This document shows, in pieces, positions 34,232 to 44,019 of a stretch of 64,000 nt of DNA. The notes below the pieces were generated by a model, which was not told the DNA's origin, ran no database searches, and worked only from the letters and a program-made list of their open reading frames with translations. Source of the DNA: Bryobacterales bacterium (GTDB taxonomy: Bacteria; Acidobacteriota; Terriglobia; Bryobacterales; Bryobacteraceae); assembly GCA_016789905.1 (NCBI GenBank), contig JAEUQC010000159.1:1-64000 (forward strand), in the 5' to 3' direction. The first letter of the stretch is position 1. Every line of letters begins with the position of its first letter. A program made the position numbers and the translations under genes.

Positions 34232-37200
34232 CTAAAAATACAACTTCAGCGCCAGTTGAATCGCCCGCGAATTGGAGTTGGCCGCCAATCCGGTCACCGT
34301 GCCAAAATTCCCGGCATCAATATTGCCCGCCGGATTTCCAAACGTCGGCGTGTTCATGAAGTTGAACGCTTCAGCCCGGAACTGCATCCGGACGCGTTCA
34401 TAAATCGGAAACGTCTTCATCAACGACAGGTCCACGTTGTTATGGCCGTCGCTCCGCGTCCTAGGCAGATTCCGGCCCACATTGCCAAACGTGAACGCCG
34501 GTGAATTGACGAAGGCCGCCCGGTTCAACCAGCGGTCAATCGTTGGATTCGATAGCGAAGGATCCCCCGCCACGTTCGGCCGTCCGCTGCCAAACGCCGT
34601 ACCATTCTGCGATACCGCAATTACATTGCCGCTCTGAAAACTCAATATCCCATTCAACTGCCAGCCGCCCGCCAAACCCCGGTACACCGGATGCCCGGCT
34701 TTGCCAAACGGCAGTTCGTAGCTCGTCGAAATCACCAGCCGCTGCGGCAAATCGTTCGAAGACACGGAACGCTCCGCCGCCAGGTTATCCCAGTTCCGCA
34801 CGCTGCTGTCCCCCGATTCGGCGAAGTTGTTTCCGCCGTCGCCCGTATTGTTATCGATCAGCTTGGAAAACGTATAAGCCAGCAGCAGGCTAAGACCCTT
34901 GGAAAACCGCTTCTCCACGCGCATGGTGGCCGCGTGATAGTTGGAGTCCGCCATCGTTGCATACCCGCTCACGCCCGCGAACTGCGGATAGGTGTCTAGG
35001 ATCGTCGCCCGCGTCACCTGCCGCTGGCCGCTCGCCAGATTCGCCGGAATGATGCCGAAGAACGGATTGTCCACCAACTGCTGCAACCCGGTGTTCAACG
35101 CCCGGAACTGCTGCGGCAAGTAGTCAAACGTCACGCGCCCGGGCAGTTTCACCCCGCGGTTGCCCATGTATCCCCCCTCCACCAGCCAATTGCCCGGCAA
35201 CTCCCGCTGCGCCGTCATGCTCCACTGTTGCGAATAGCCGCGCAGCATGTCGCGCCGGTTACCGCTGATGCCCTGTCCCAGCAGGCTCTGCGCCCCCTGG
35301 CTTGCTCCAATCGGGGCCAGCTTCCCGTTCGGGAACGGATTCGCCAGTGTCTCATTCGGCGTAAACCCGCCATCAATCGACGCTACCAGCGGCGTGTTCA
35401 GCGAAAATCCCGTCCGGTCCAGTCCCACGTAGATCCCTGTCGTCGGCAGATACGTAATCCCATATCCGCCGCGAATCACCGTTTTCGGTATCGCCTGCCA
35501 CGCAAAGCCCAGCCTCGGCTGGAAGTTGGTGAACTCGGCGTCGCGATGCCCCCGCGAAAGACCGCCCACCCCGGGAAACGCTAATCCACCTCGCATATTC
35601 ACGCCGTTCACCGTATAGGTCGCATTCGGATCAAAGTTACTGATCGCCCCAAAACGGTCGGTTATCCCGCCTTCCACCTCCCACCGCAGTCCAAGGTTTA
35701 ACGTGAGTTTCGGCGTCACCTTCCAGTCGTCTTGCGCATACAACGCAAAGTTCTTCACCGTCTCCGTCACCGGCGCGCCGAACCCGACAGTGCCGCCGGA
35801 TGGCGTTCCCAACATGAAACTTGCAAACCCGAAGCCCGAAGTGGCCCCAGCCGTATTCGGGTTCGGGCCTTGCGTAAACCCGCGGTTGAAACTGAACGTC
35901 ATCCCCGCCGCGCCCTGCGTGTTGTTCAACTGGTAAACCCGGTTGTCGCTGCCGAATTTCAACGTATGCGCCCCGCGGATCCACGTAAGTGTTCCCGTGT
36001 AGCTGAACGCTTTGTTGGACTGCACCAGTTGGTCACCCTGATCGGCGCCAATCGAGGTCATGTCGCTCATGTCAAACCGCGGAAAACCCTGCACCTGCAT
36101 CAGCGCGTTCAGCCTCGGCTGCATGTTGATCTTCGCTACATCGAACCCAAAGCTCCGCGTCACCCGGTTCGGCAAATAGAAGTTCAACCCGCCGCGAACA
36201 TCAAACAGCAGGTTCGGCGCCAGCGAATCGGAGTAGCTCACAAAGCCGCTGTGGCGCTGCAGCGGCAGGTCGGAGGTCTGTATCTCCGCCACGTTGTCAT
36301 AGAAGTTCGGCACGCCTTGCAACGTTTTGTCCCATGTATAGCGGCCGGCCAGCCGCCGCGTCGGTGTAAGGTAGTGGTCCAGCCGCAGCCCGTAAACGTC
36401 TTTGTCGATGGGCGAAGAGCCCAGCCCGAAGAAGTTGTTCGCATTCGTGAACGCCACGCCCGCCGTGTTCGGCTGCGGATAAAACGCGTTCACCCCCGTC
36501 GCCGCGGGCGCCAGCCGGTTGGCCGGAATGCGATTACCCGGAAACTGGTCGCGCAGGCGGTTGGCCGGGTTCGCCGGATCCGTGCGCGTCGATAGCGGAT
36601 CGAACACCTGAATCAACGCGCCCGCCGCCGTTCGCGTCTCGCTGAAATCGCCCGTGCGCTGCAGCGCCGTCGGCACCGAACGGATCGCCGAGGCCAACGT
36701 CCGCTGCTTAAACTGTTCCCAATTGAAAAAGAAGAACGTTTTGTCTTTCTTAATCGGCCCGCCTACCGTCGCGCCCCATTGGTTGAATACCAGCGGCTGC
36801 CGCGCGCGCCCGGCACGGTTGGAAAAAAAGTCGTTGGCGCGCAGGCTTTTGTTGCGCAAAAACTCATACGCGCTCCCATGGAACTCGTTCGTGCCGGCTT
36901 TGCTGATCAGGTTGATCACGCCTCCGCCCGTTCGCCCGAACTCCGCGCTCGGGTTCCGCACAATCAGCCGGAACTCCTCCGTCGCGTCCACCGAAAGCGG
37001 TGTCTGCAAGCTGCCCGAAGTGAAATTCTCCGACGCGATGCCATCCACCATATAGCTGTTCACACTCGCCCCGCCGCCGCCAATCGACGCGCGCCCGCCG
37101 CCGAACGCCGACACCGGCAGGTCGCCATACGATCCCGCCGCTCGCACCCCCGGCACCAGCAGCGCGAACTGCAGCGGATTCCTTCCCACCGTCGGCATGT

Positions 37201-37606
37201 CCAGAATCTTCTGGTTCGTCACCACCGTTGAAATCGTTGCGCCCTCGGTCTCCAACAATGGCGCCGCGCCGGTCACTTCAACCTTTTCGCTTACCTGTCC
37301 CACTTCCAGCGCGAAGTCGATACGCAGTGTCTGGCCTTCATCCAGCGTCAGTCCGCTTCGCACGGATTCCTTGAAGCCGGCCTGCTGCACGCGAACGCTG
37401 TAAGTGCCGCGGATCAGCAATGGAGCGGCATAGTATCCATCGGCGTTCGTCGCAATCTCACGCCGCACGCCGGTTTCCGTATTGATCACCGCCACTTTGG
37501 CGCCAAGCACAACCGCGTCGGAGGCGTCAGCGACCCGGCCCGTAATCTGCGCCGTTTGAGCATACACGGCCATGGCACCCAGCAGGAGTGCGAAGAGAGT
37601 CTTCAT
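34232..37606 (-). CDS. TonB-dependent receptor-like protein with carboxypeptidase-regulatory domain
   Basis: The start is ATG 37606 (MKTLFALLLGAMAVYAQ, with AGGGA 7 nt upstream); the frame beyond is antisense clutter. The 1124-residue protein has a CarboxypepD_reg domain (AQITGRVADASDAVVLGAKV), a plug (VNSYMVDGIASENFTSG) and a large outer-membrane barrel ending in LKLYF. It is the second receptor of this class in the window and is not a close copy of the one at 24.8 kb. The downstream FAD oxidoreductase and upstream DUF1501 gene (24 bp away) suggest one operon for handling an unknown polymer. Confidence 0.92.
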   Translation of the reverse strand: MKTLFALLLGAMAVYAQTAQITGRVADASDAVVLGAKVAVINTETGVRREIATNADGYYAAPLLIRGTYSVRVQQAGFKESVRSGLTLDEGQTLRIDFALEVGQVSEKVEVTGAAPLLETEGATISTVVTNQKILDMPTVGRNPLQFALLVPGVRAAGSYGDLPVSAFGGGRASIGGGGASVNSYMVDGIASENFTSGSLQTPLSVDATEEFRLIVRNPSAEFGRTGGGVINLISKAGTNEFHGSAYEFLRNKSLRANDFFSNRAGRARQPLVFNQWGATVGGPIKKDKTFFFFNWEQFKQRTLASAIRSVPTALQRTGDFSETRTAAGALIQVFDPLSTRTDPANPANRLRDQFPGNRIPANRLAPAATGVNAFYPQPNTAGVAFTNANNFFGLGSSPIDKDVYGLRLDHYLTPTRRLAGRYTWDKTLQGVPNFYDNVAEIQTSDLPLQRHSGFVSYSDSLAPNLLFDVRGGLNFYLPNRVTRSFGFDVAKINMQPRLNALMQVQGFPRFDMSDMTSIGADQGDQLVQSNKAFSYTGTLTWIRGAHTLKFGSDNRVYQLNNTQGAAGMTFSFNRGFTQGPNPNTAGATSGFGFASFMLGTPSGGTVGFGAPVTETVKNFALYAQDDWKVTPKLTLNLGLRWEVEGGITDRFGAISNFDPNATYTVNGVNMRGGLAFPGVGGLSRGHRDAEFTNFQPRLGFAWQAIPKTVIRGGYGITYLPTTGIYVGLDRTGFSLNTPLVASIDGGFTPNETLANPFPNGKLAPIGASQGAQSLLGQGISGNRRDMLRGYSQQWSMTAQRELPGNWLVEGGYMGNRGVKLPGRVTFDYLPQQFRALNTGLQQLVDNPFFGIIPANLASGQRQVTRATILDTYPQFAGVSGYATMADSNYHAATMRVEKRFSKGLSLLLAYTFSKLIDNNTGDGGNNFAESGDSSVRNWDNLAAERSVSSNDLPQRLVISTSYELPFGKAGHPVYRGLAGGWQLNGILSFQSGNVIAVSQNGTAFGSGRPNVAGDPSLSNPTIDRWLNRAAFVNSPAFTFGNVGRNLPRTRSDGHNNVDLSLMKTFPIYERVRMQFRAEAFNFMNTPTFGNPAGNIDAGNFGTVTGLAANSNSRAIQLALKLYF

Positions 37607-37629
37607 GAAATGTCCCTGTTCTTCGTGAA

Positions 37630-39000
37630 CTAAGCGAATAGATCCGCCACTTCGCGGAAGTTTACTACTTTCGTACCCGCCGCCGGGTCCACATACAGGA
37701 AGTCCCGCCCAGACGGCGTGTTTGTAATCCGCTTCGACCAATCGATCCCAAGCACCGAGTAGATCGTCGCGCACACATCTTCCGGGTACACCGGCCGCTT
37801 GCCCGACCAGCCGAAATCCGTAATGTGCGCGCACTGCGCATCCGTCGCTCCATAGACTCGCCCGCCCTTCACTCCCGCCCCCGAAAACAGCGCGAACATC
37901 GTATCGGCGTAGTGCTCCCGCCCCGCGACTGGGGTCAGTTCCCCCGGCGTCCGGCCAAATTCCCCCATGCAGATCACCAGCGTTCGTTCCAACAACCCCA
38001 ACCGCTTCAGATCCGCCAGCAGCGCCGAATACGCCGCGTCCAGTGTCGAACAGGTCTTGTACAACCCGCCCTGGCTATTCTTCCCGTAGATGTTCGAATG
38101 ATGATCCCAGCCCGGCTGCGTCACCAACAGGAACCGCGCGCCCGCCTTCGCCGCCACCATGTTCCGCGCAATCAGGCACGCATCCCCAAAAGCCGTGCCC
38201 CCATACGCCTTCCGCTCCTCATCGCTGAACTGCAACACGCTCGACATCTTCGGATGGTTCATCATCTGGAAGACCTGCTTGGAAAAGCTGTCAAATCGCC
38301 GCATCCCCACCGGCGAACTGTCATCAAGCACATGGCGGCTGGAATCCATATCCTGCAGCGCCGCCCACCTTCGCAACAATCGCGCCCGGTCTTTTTCCTC
38401 CACAAAAAACGGCAGATTCTTCTGCGCCAGGTCCAGTGTCAACGGCGCGCAATCTGCCGCCAAACACCCCTCGCCCTGCAGCGGACCGTACATCGTCGTC
38501 GGCTCGTAGTTCATCGAAACAAACGGCGGCAGGAAATCGTCCGTCCCTCGCCGCGCGCGAAACTCATGCGCCACCACCGAACCAATCGAAGGGCTCTCTT
38601 TAATACGCGCCGCGCTCACCGCATGGCCCGTCTGCAAGTAATACTGCCCGCGCGAATGCACCGTCTCCCATGCCTGCGCTGAACGAACCACCGCGATCTC
38701 GCCAAGTTGTTCCGCCAGCTTCGGCATCAGTCCATACGGGTACTCATATCCATACTTTGTCGCCCGCACGTCCCGATTCTCCGGCGCCCACTTGCCGTGC
38801 TTGATGTCGAACATGTCCATCTGCGACGGACCGCCCTGCATGTTCAGGAAGATCACCGCATCGGCCGACCCTCTCACCCTCGTCCGCGACTGCGCATACA
38901 CGTTCACCGGACGGAACGCCTCCGCCATCTCGTAGCCCGCTACCGTCAGCGCGCCCATTCGCAACAAATTTCGCCGGTTCAATGCAGGAAGTGTTTTCAT
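37630..39000 (-). CDS. Secreted DUF1501 protein (sulphatase-like fold), Tat signal
   Basis: The 456-residue protein begins with a twin-arginine signal (RRNLLRMGALTVAGYEMAEA). It continues with the DUF1501 landmarks AVIFLNMQGGPSQMDMFD, PGWDHHSNI and VICMGEFGRTP. DUF1501 proteins have an alkaline-phosphatase/sulphatase-like fold, and WDHH with GEFGRTP would be metal ligands; no enzyme activity is established. It is 4 bp after the DUF1549/DUF1553 gene, a pairing conserved in Planctomycetota and Acidobacteriota. Confidence 0.93.
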   Translation of the reverse strand: MKTLPALNRRNLLRMGALTVAGYEMAEAFRPVNVYAQSRTRVRGSADAVIFLNMQGGPSQMDMFDIKHGKWAPENRDVRATKYGYEYPYGLMPKLAEQLGEIAVVRSAQAWETVHSRGQYYLQTGHAVSAARIKESPSIGSVVAHEFRARRGTDDFLPPFVSMNYEPTTMYGPLQGEGCLAADCAPLTLDLAQKNLPFFVEEKDRARLLRRWAALQDMDSSRHVLDDSSPVGMRRFDSFSKQVFQMMNHPKMSSVLQFSDEERKAYGGTAFGDACLIARNMVAAKAGARFLLVTQPGWDHHSNIYGKNSQGGLYKTCSTLDAAYSALLADLKRLGLLERTLVICMGEFGRTPGELTPVAGREHYADTMFALFSGAGVKGGRVYGATDAQCAHITDFGWSGKRPVYPEDVCATIYSVLGIDWSKRITNTPSGRDFLYVDPAAGTKVVNFREVADLFA

Positions 39001-39004
39001 GGCT

Positions 39005-40693
39005 CTAATAGAAAAGGAAATCCAATCGATTCACCAGCGTCCAAAGCAGATCCTCGGCGCCCTCCGTGCGGTTGGCCTTCAACATCGCCACACCCTGCGC
39101 CGCCTCCTTCGCGTTTGGCTCGCGCGCCAACGCGGCCATGTACAACTCCTCCACAATCTTCTCCTCCGCGGCGTCTTTCAGCAGCCCTTCCAGTCGGCTG
39201 TCCTTCTGCACCGTCAGCCGCTGCCGAATCAGTTTATCGTTCAATAGAATCGCCGCTTGCACCATCGAAGGCTTCCGGTCTGCCTCAATCGCGTACCGGT
39301 CGCACTGGCCAAATGCCTGCAGCGCTCGATACATCGCCGGGTCGGACTTGTCCACGTCCTGCGGCGATCGCGTCTGCATGATGTTCGGCACTTTCTTGTC
39401 GCTGAACGTCACCTTGTACACCGGTTTCAATCCCGCCACCTGCGATACCGCATCGAACAACATCTCCGCCGGCAGCCGCCTGGTCACTCGCCGTGTGAAA
39501 TAGCTGTCATAGTTCGAACTCCACCCCTTCGGCGCCGCGATCGCCCGCTGATACGCCCGCGAGTTGACAATCTGTTTCATCAGCCGCCGCAGGTCATGCC
39601 CATTGGCCCGGAAATCCGCCGCCAGTTCCTCCAGCAATTCAGGATGCGACGGCTGCACCGTCCACGGCGCCGGCGGCGGGTTCTTCGGGTCCTGCCTCGC
39701 CAGGTCAAAATCGAATGGTCCGTCCACAATTCCCTGCCCCATCAGTTCCGCCCAAATCAGATTCACCGCCGCCCGCGCGAACTGCGGGTGCCCGGTCAGC
39801 ATCCGCGCATACGCTTCCCGCGGCTTTTCCCCCGCCGGAATCTTCTCCCCCGTCAACAGGAACGTCGGCGTCACGTCCGCCTTCCTGTCCCTTGGCGGCC
39901 GCAGCGAGGAGCGCGTCGTCAAATCATACCCCGCCCGCGTGTCCTTCACCATGAACTGCGGCGATCGCCCAAACACCGGCGAAATGTACGTCTTTCCAAA
40001 AAAACTCGCCTGCCGCCACATCTCCGCCCGCTTCCGCTGGCTCAGCCACAAGTTCACTTTCTCCAGATGATTCGCCCCGTCGTGGCACGACACACATTCC
40101 AGGCTCACGCCCAAAAACAGCCGCGTCGTGTTGATGGCTATCTCATCGGCCGTGTCTTCATGGTTCATCTGATACCCGTCGCCCTCGAATACGTGGCTCC
40201 GGGCGATAAAATTGGCCGGCCCGTCGGACCACGTCGACACCGCATTCGCCGTGATCAGGTTGCTTACGAATTCGTTATAAGGAAGGTTCAGCGTCAGTGT
40301 CTTATACACATGGTCGTAGAACGTGTTGATCCCCTCCTGCAACAACTCCCCGTTCCGGAATAGATCGTTAAAGAAGTAGGACCACCGGTCCATAAACGGA
40401 TGATCTCTTACGGACCGCATCCCCGGTACAGGCAGCGCCGGAAACAACGAATCGATGTACTTCGCGCGCTTGTCCGGCGCCGTGGAAGCCAGAAAACTCC
40501 GGGCCTCCTCTACCTCCGGCAGCCGGCCCGTCAAGTCCAGTGTCACTCGCCGCAGGAACTCCGAATCACTCGCCAGCGGCGCTAACGGCGCCCTGGCCGC
40601 CTTCGCCTTTCCTTCTATATGGCCATCAATGAAACTCTCCTGCGCCAGCACGGGGAACAGGACGGCGAACAGAAACAGAACAAATCTGGACAC
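39005..40693 (-). CDS. Secreted DUF1549/DUF1553 protein with one haem-like CXXCH
   Basis: The best start is the GTG at 40693 (MSRFVLFLFAVLFPVLAQES), which gives a signal peptide and 562 residues. The ATG-led frame to 40870 crosses the divergent promoter region. DUF1549 is seen at LRRVTLDLTGRLPEVEEARS and MDRWSYFFNDLF, one CXXCH at LECVSCHDG, and DUF1553 at YARMLTGHPQFARAAVNLIW. The usual N-terminal PSCyt1 haem domain is missing, so this is a short form. It is always found with DUF1501; the pair is thought to act in the periplasm or at the surface, but the reaction is unknown. Confidence 0.9.
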   Translation of the reverse strand: MSRFVLFLFAVLFPVLAQESFIDGHIEGKAKAARAPLAPLASDSEFLRRVTLDLTGRLPEVEEARSFLASTAPDKRAKYIDSLFPALPVPGMRSVRDHPFMDRWSYFFNDLFRNGELLQEGINTFYDHVYKTLTLNLPYNEFVSNLITANAVSTWSDGPANFIARSHVFEGDGYQMNHEDTADEIAINTTRLFLGVSLECVSCHDGANHLEKVNLWLSQRKRAEMWRQASFFGKTYISPVFGRSPQFMVKDTRAGYDLTTRSSLRPPRDRKADVTPTFLLTGEKIPAGEKPREAYARMLTGHPQFARAAVNLIWAELMGQGIVDGPFDFDLARQDPKNPPPAPWTVQPSHPELLEELAADFRANGHDLRRLMKQIVNSRAYQRAIAAPKGWSSNYDSYFTRRVTRRLPAEMLFDAVSQVAGLKPVYKVTFSDKKVPNIMQTRSPQDVDKSDPAMYRALQAFGQCDRYAIEADRKPSMVQAAILLNDKLIRQRLTVQKDSRLEGLLKDAAEEKIVEELYMAALAREPNAKEAAQGVAMLKANRTEGAEDLLWTLVNRLDFLFY

Positions 40694-40743
40694 TGCAAAA
40701 GTATATAAGAGTTCCCTCCCGCCTGCCCGCGGCTCATCCTCAT

Positions 40744-40760
40744 ATGCAACTGATTTGCAT
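40744..40760. promoter_or_regulatory. Fur-family-like operator upstream of the siderophore-type receptor
   Basis: ATGCAA-CTGAT-TTGCAT has exact 6-bp inverted arms around 5 bp. It resembles the TGCAA-N-TTGCA type of Fur-family site. It lies 43 bp before the receptor ATG and just before a candidate -35 (TTGACG, 40768-40773) with a TACGCT 17 bp further on. Iron control of the receptor is an inference; the same site could also affect the divergent DUF1549 gene. Confidence 0.5.
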
Positions 40761-40802
40761 TTTACCGTTGACGCCGTGCGAGATCGGGAGTACGCTGAAA
40801 GC

Positions 40803-43073
40803 ATGATCAGCATTTGGAAATTGGCTCTTGCGTGTGGCGCGTTTGCCCTCGGTTTATTTGGGCAAATCACCCATTCTCAGTTCGCCGGCACCATCACCGA
40901 CCGCTCCGGCGGCGCCATCGTCGCCGCGCGCGTCATCATTACCGCCAACGGCTCGGACACCAACCTTTCTGTCCTCTCGGATGCAACTGGACGCTTCTCC
41001 CTCTCCTTGCCCGCCGGTTCCTATTGCCTGCAAATCGAAAAAGAAGCCTTTCTTCCTATCGCAAAGACCATTGCAATCGGCGCCGGCGCCCTCCCGCCCC
41101 AGGACTTCGTGTTGCAAGTTGCGCCACTGCAAGGCGCCATTACCATCACAGAGAACGCCGGCTACCTCGTCAGCGGTACGGCATTTGCCACGAAAACCCT
41201 CACGCCCCTCCGCGATCTCCCGCAATCGGTCGCCGTCGTCACCCAGTCGCAAATCCACGATCAACTCATGGCCAGCGTCGCCGACGTTGTCCGGTACGTC
41301 CCTGGTATCACCGCCTCCCAAGGCGAGGGCAACCGGGACCAGCTCATCATCCGCGGCAACAACACCACTGCGGACTTCTTCGTCAACGGCGTTCGCGACG
41401 ACGTTCAATACTTCCGCGATCTCTACAACCTGGAACAAGTGGAAGCCCTCAAAGGCCCCAACGCCATGATCTTCGGCCGTGGCGGCGGCGGCGGCGTCAT
41501 CAACCGCACCACCAAGGAGGCCAACTTCATGCCCGTTCGGGAAGTCTCCCTCCAGGGCGGTTCCTTTGGCAACAAACGCGTCGCCGCCGATTTCGCCCAG
41601 CCCCTCAACGCCAAACTCGCCTTCCGCATGAACGGCGTCTACGAGAACTCCGATAGCTTCCGCAACGGTGTCAATCTGGAACGCTACGGCGTCAGCCCCA
41701 CCGCCACCTGGCTCGCCGCCCCGCAAACGAAATTCGTTTTCGCCTACGAACATTTCCGCGATATGCGCGTCGCCGACCGCGGCATCCCCACTCTCTCCTC
41801 CCCCCGCGACGCCTTCTACGGCAATCCCAACGACGCTCCCGTCCGCGCTGTCGTCAATCTCGGCTCCGTCGCGCTCGAACACCAAGCCGGCCGCGTCAAT
41901 ATCCGCAACCGCGCCCTCATCGGCGACTACGACAAGTTCTATCGCAACTACGTCCCCGCCCTCACTTCGCTTTCCGCCTACGACAACGCCACCGGCCGCC
42001 GGAACGCCTTCAATCAGACCGACGTCACCTACACCGCTCACACCGGCGCCGTGCGCCATTCCCTGCTCACCGGCGCCGAATTCGGCCGTCAGTCCACCGG
42101 CAATCTCCGCCGCACAGGCTACTTCAACAACGTGTCCACCTCCACTCCCGGCATCACCATCAACACTCCCGTCACCTTCCGCCAAAGCGCCACCGACGCC
42201 GATAACCACGCCACCAATAACGTCGCCGCGGTCTATATGCAGGATCAGGTCTCGCTCTCCCGCTACGTACAGGTCATCGCGGGCATCCGGTTTGACCGCT
42301 TTGACCTCCGCTTCCGCAACAATCGAAATACGGATCGCCTCTCCCGTGTCGACAACCTGATCTCCCCCCGGCTCGGCCTCGTCCTAAAACCCGTCGCCGC
42401 CGTCTCCGTCTACGCCAACTACAGCGTCTCCTATCTGCCCAGCGCCGGTGACCAGTTCGCCGCCCTCACTACCATTACTCAGCAGGTGAAACCGGAAAAG
42501 TTCACCAACTACGAAGCCGGTGTGAAATGGGACGTGCACCGTGCTCTCACCCTCACCACCGCCGTTTACCGGCTCGACCGCACCAACACCCGGTCCATCG
42601 ACCCCAATGACGCCACGCGCATCATCCAGACCGGCAGCCAGCGCACCAACGGCTTCGAGGTCGGTGCCCAGGGCAGCGTCACCCGCGCCTGGCAGATCTC
42701 CGGCGGCGCCGGCTACCAGGACGCCTACATCCGCACGGCCACCGCTGCCGCCCGCGCCGGGCTGAAGGTAGGCGAGGTGCCCCGCGTCACATTCTCCTTC
42801 TGGAACAACTACAAGCTCCTCCCCCGCCTCAGCGCCGGCCTCGGCATCCTCAACCGGTCCGACATGTTCGCCACCATCGACAACTCGGTCACCCTCCCAG
42901 GCTACACCCGCGCCGATGCCGCGCTCTTTTACTCCCTCACCGAAAAGATGCGCCTGCAGGTCAATGTCGAAAACCTCTTCGATCGCCAGTACTTCATCAA
43001 CGCCCACACCAATACGAACCTCTCGCCCGGCTCGCCCCGCGCCGTCCGCGTCGGCCTCACAGCCCGTTTCTAG
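40803..43073 (+). CDS. TonB-dependent siderophore receptor with carboxypeptidase-regulatory domain
   Basis: The start is ATG 40803 (MISIWKLALACGAFALGLFG, a signal peptide), giving 756 residues. Residues about 24-110 are a CarboxypepD_reg domain. The plug follows, with TPLRDLPQSVAVVTQSQI, VADVVRYVPGITASQGEG, QLIIRGNNTTADFFVNGVRD and NAMIFGRGGGGGVINRTTK, the pattern of FhuE/Fiu-type catecholate or hydroxamate siderophore receptors. The barrel ends in LTARF, with the expected terminal Phe. It is much smaller than the other receptors here and stands alone, without a transport operon. The upstream palindrome hints at iron regulation. Confidence 0.92.
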   Translation: MISIWKLALACGAFALGLFGQITHSQFAGTITDRSGGAIVAARVIITANGSDTNLSVLSDATGRFSLSLPAGSYCLQIEKEAFLPIAKTIAIGAGALPPQDFVLQVAPLQGAITITENAGYLVSGTAFATKTLTPLRDLPQSVAVVTQSQIHDQLMASVADVVRYVPGITASQGEGNRDQLIIRGNNTTADFFVNGVRDDVQYFRDLYNLEQVEALKGPNAMIFGRGGGGGVINRTTKEANFMPVREVSLQGGSFGNKRVAADFAQPLNAKLAFRMNGVYENSDSFRNGVNLERYGVSPTATWLAAPQTKFVFAYEHFRDMRVADRGIPTLSSPRDAFYGNPNDAPVRAVVNLGSVALEHQAGRVNIRNRALIGDYDKFYRNYVPALTSLSAYDNATGRRNAFNQTDVTYTAHTGAVRHSLLTGAEFGRQSTGNLRRTGYFNNVSTSTPGITINTPVTFRQSATDADNHATNNVAAVYMQDQVSLSRYVQVIAGIRFDRFDLRFRNNRNTDRLSRVDNLISPRLGLVLKPVAAVSVYANYSVSYLPSAGDQFAALTTITQQVKPEKFTNYEAGVKWDVHRALTLTTAVYRLDRTNTRSIDPNDATRIIQTGSQRTNGFEVGAQGSVTRAWQISGGAGYQDAYIRTATAAARAGLKVGEVPRVTFSFWNNYKLLPRLSAGLGILNRSDMFATIDNSVTLPGYTRADAALFYSLTEKMRLQVNVENLFDRQYFINAHTNTNLSPGSPRAVRVGLTARF

Positions 43074-43398
43074 GGATAGGATAAGGGACACATGCCCCTT
43101 CGCATCACCATCCGTCGATCAGGCACCTTCGACATGTCCGTCGAGGCGGCTCCCGAAACACACATCTATTGGAATAAATGAGAAAAGCGCACGGATTCCG
43201 CGCAACCATCGCCCCTTTGGTCACAATAAATCCTCTCAAGAATTTTCGCCAGCCACCGTCTTTTGCCTTAAATCGCACGACGTCCCCGCGCAGCCTGGCG
43301 ATTGGGCGGTTTACGCCACGCCCCCGCAACCGTACTGAACACGGGCATCAGACGAATGGTCTACCGGTCCAGCCCGCAGAAGCAAAGAGGAGATTGTC
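43074..43398. other. Intergenic stretch at the edge of a debris island
   Basis: No confident gene lies here. A 29-codon frame at 43092-43181 starts with ATG after AAGGGA (MPLRITIRRSGTFDMSVEAA and nine more residues). It could be a tiny gene or the head of a lost one. Composition becomes less GC-rich than the receptor gene before it. Confidence 0.35.
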
Positions 43399-43491
43399 TT
43401 GGACGCTTGCCTGCAACAGCAGAGCAGCAGCAGCAGCCTGATCTTTTCAGTACACGATAGTATCGTTAAGGAAGCAATCGAGGGCGAATAA
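43399..43491 (+). CDS. Possible 30-codon ORF just upstream of the Panacea gene
   Basis: A strong ribosome binding site, GAGGAG at 43387-43392, lies 6 nt before a TTG at 43399. The 30 codons include a short AGC repeat (five Ser codons, about 43423-43437) and end with TAA at 43489-43491, in the same frame as the Panacea-type gene that follows at once. It may be a leader peptide, the fossil 5' part of the gene behind, or chance. Confidence 0.25.
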   Translation: MDACLQQQSSSSSLIFSVHDSIVKEAIEGE

Positions 43492-44019
43492 ATAGCGAAC
43501 AACTACAGTGCGCGGGCCATCGCCAACTACTTCATTGAGCGAGGCATCCAAGAGAATCGGCCGATAACGCAGATGCAACTGCATAAGCTGATCTATTTTG
43601 CCCACGGCTGGTCGCTCGGGATTTACGGCCGCCCATTGGGAAAGGAACCTATTCAGGCCTGGAAGTACGGCCCTGTGATTCCATCGCGTTACCGTCACTT
43701 TAAGAAGTACGGATCAAGGCCGATTACCTCAATGGCATTTGAGGTCTTTGTTGAGGATGATGACGTAACCGTATTTGAGCCGAAGGTTCCGGCAACTGAT
43801 TCCAAGGTCGTCGCTCTCCTTGATCGTATCTGGAGCCTTTACGGAGTCAAGGACGCGATCCTTCTCTCTGAGCTTTCTCATGAGCGTGGCGGACCTTGGG
43901 ATAAAACGTTCACTGAAAATCTCGGCCAGAAGAATGCCGTGATCGAAACCGATAGCATTCGCCATTTTTTCAGCGAGCGGGCGCAAGCAAATGCCTCCGA
44001 GCGCAGACAACAGCAGTAG
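43492..44019 (+). CDS. SocA/Panacea-domain antitoxin-like protein with a non-standard start
   Basis: The first ATG in frame (43573) lies inside the conserved domain. The 27 codons before it encode YSARAIANYFIERGIQENRP and ITQ, which are the normal N-terminus of Panacea (SocA-like, DUF4065) proteins. The frame opens right after TAA at 43489-43491, with ATA at 43492 preceded by GAGGG 7 nt upstream. This points to an ATG-to-ATA mutation or rare ATA initiation. The domain is otherwise intact to residue 175: LHKLIYFAHGWSLGIYG, AWKYGPVIPSRYRHF. Panacea proteins are antitoxins or adaptors of toxin-antitoxin and defence loci. A decayed membrane-protein gene overlaps its 3' end. Confidence 0.72.
   Translation: MANNYSARAIANYFIERGIQENRPITQMQLHKLIYFAHGWSLGIYGRPLGKEPIQAWKYGPVIPSRYRHFKKYGSRPITSMAFEVFVEDDDVTVFEPKVPATDSKVVALLDRIWSLYGVKDAILLSELSHERGGPWDKTFTENLGQKNAVIETDSIRHFFSERAQANASERRQQQ

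Noticed and set aside
40455..40802. N-terminal extension of the siderophore receptor frame
   Set aside because: It runs antisense through the DUF1549 gene start and the promoter region; the signal peptide begins at 40803.
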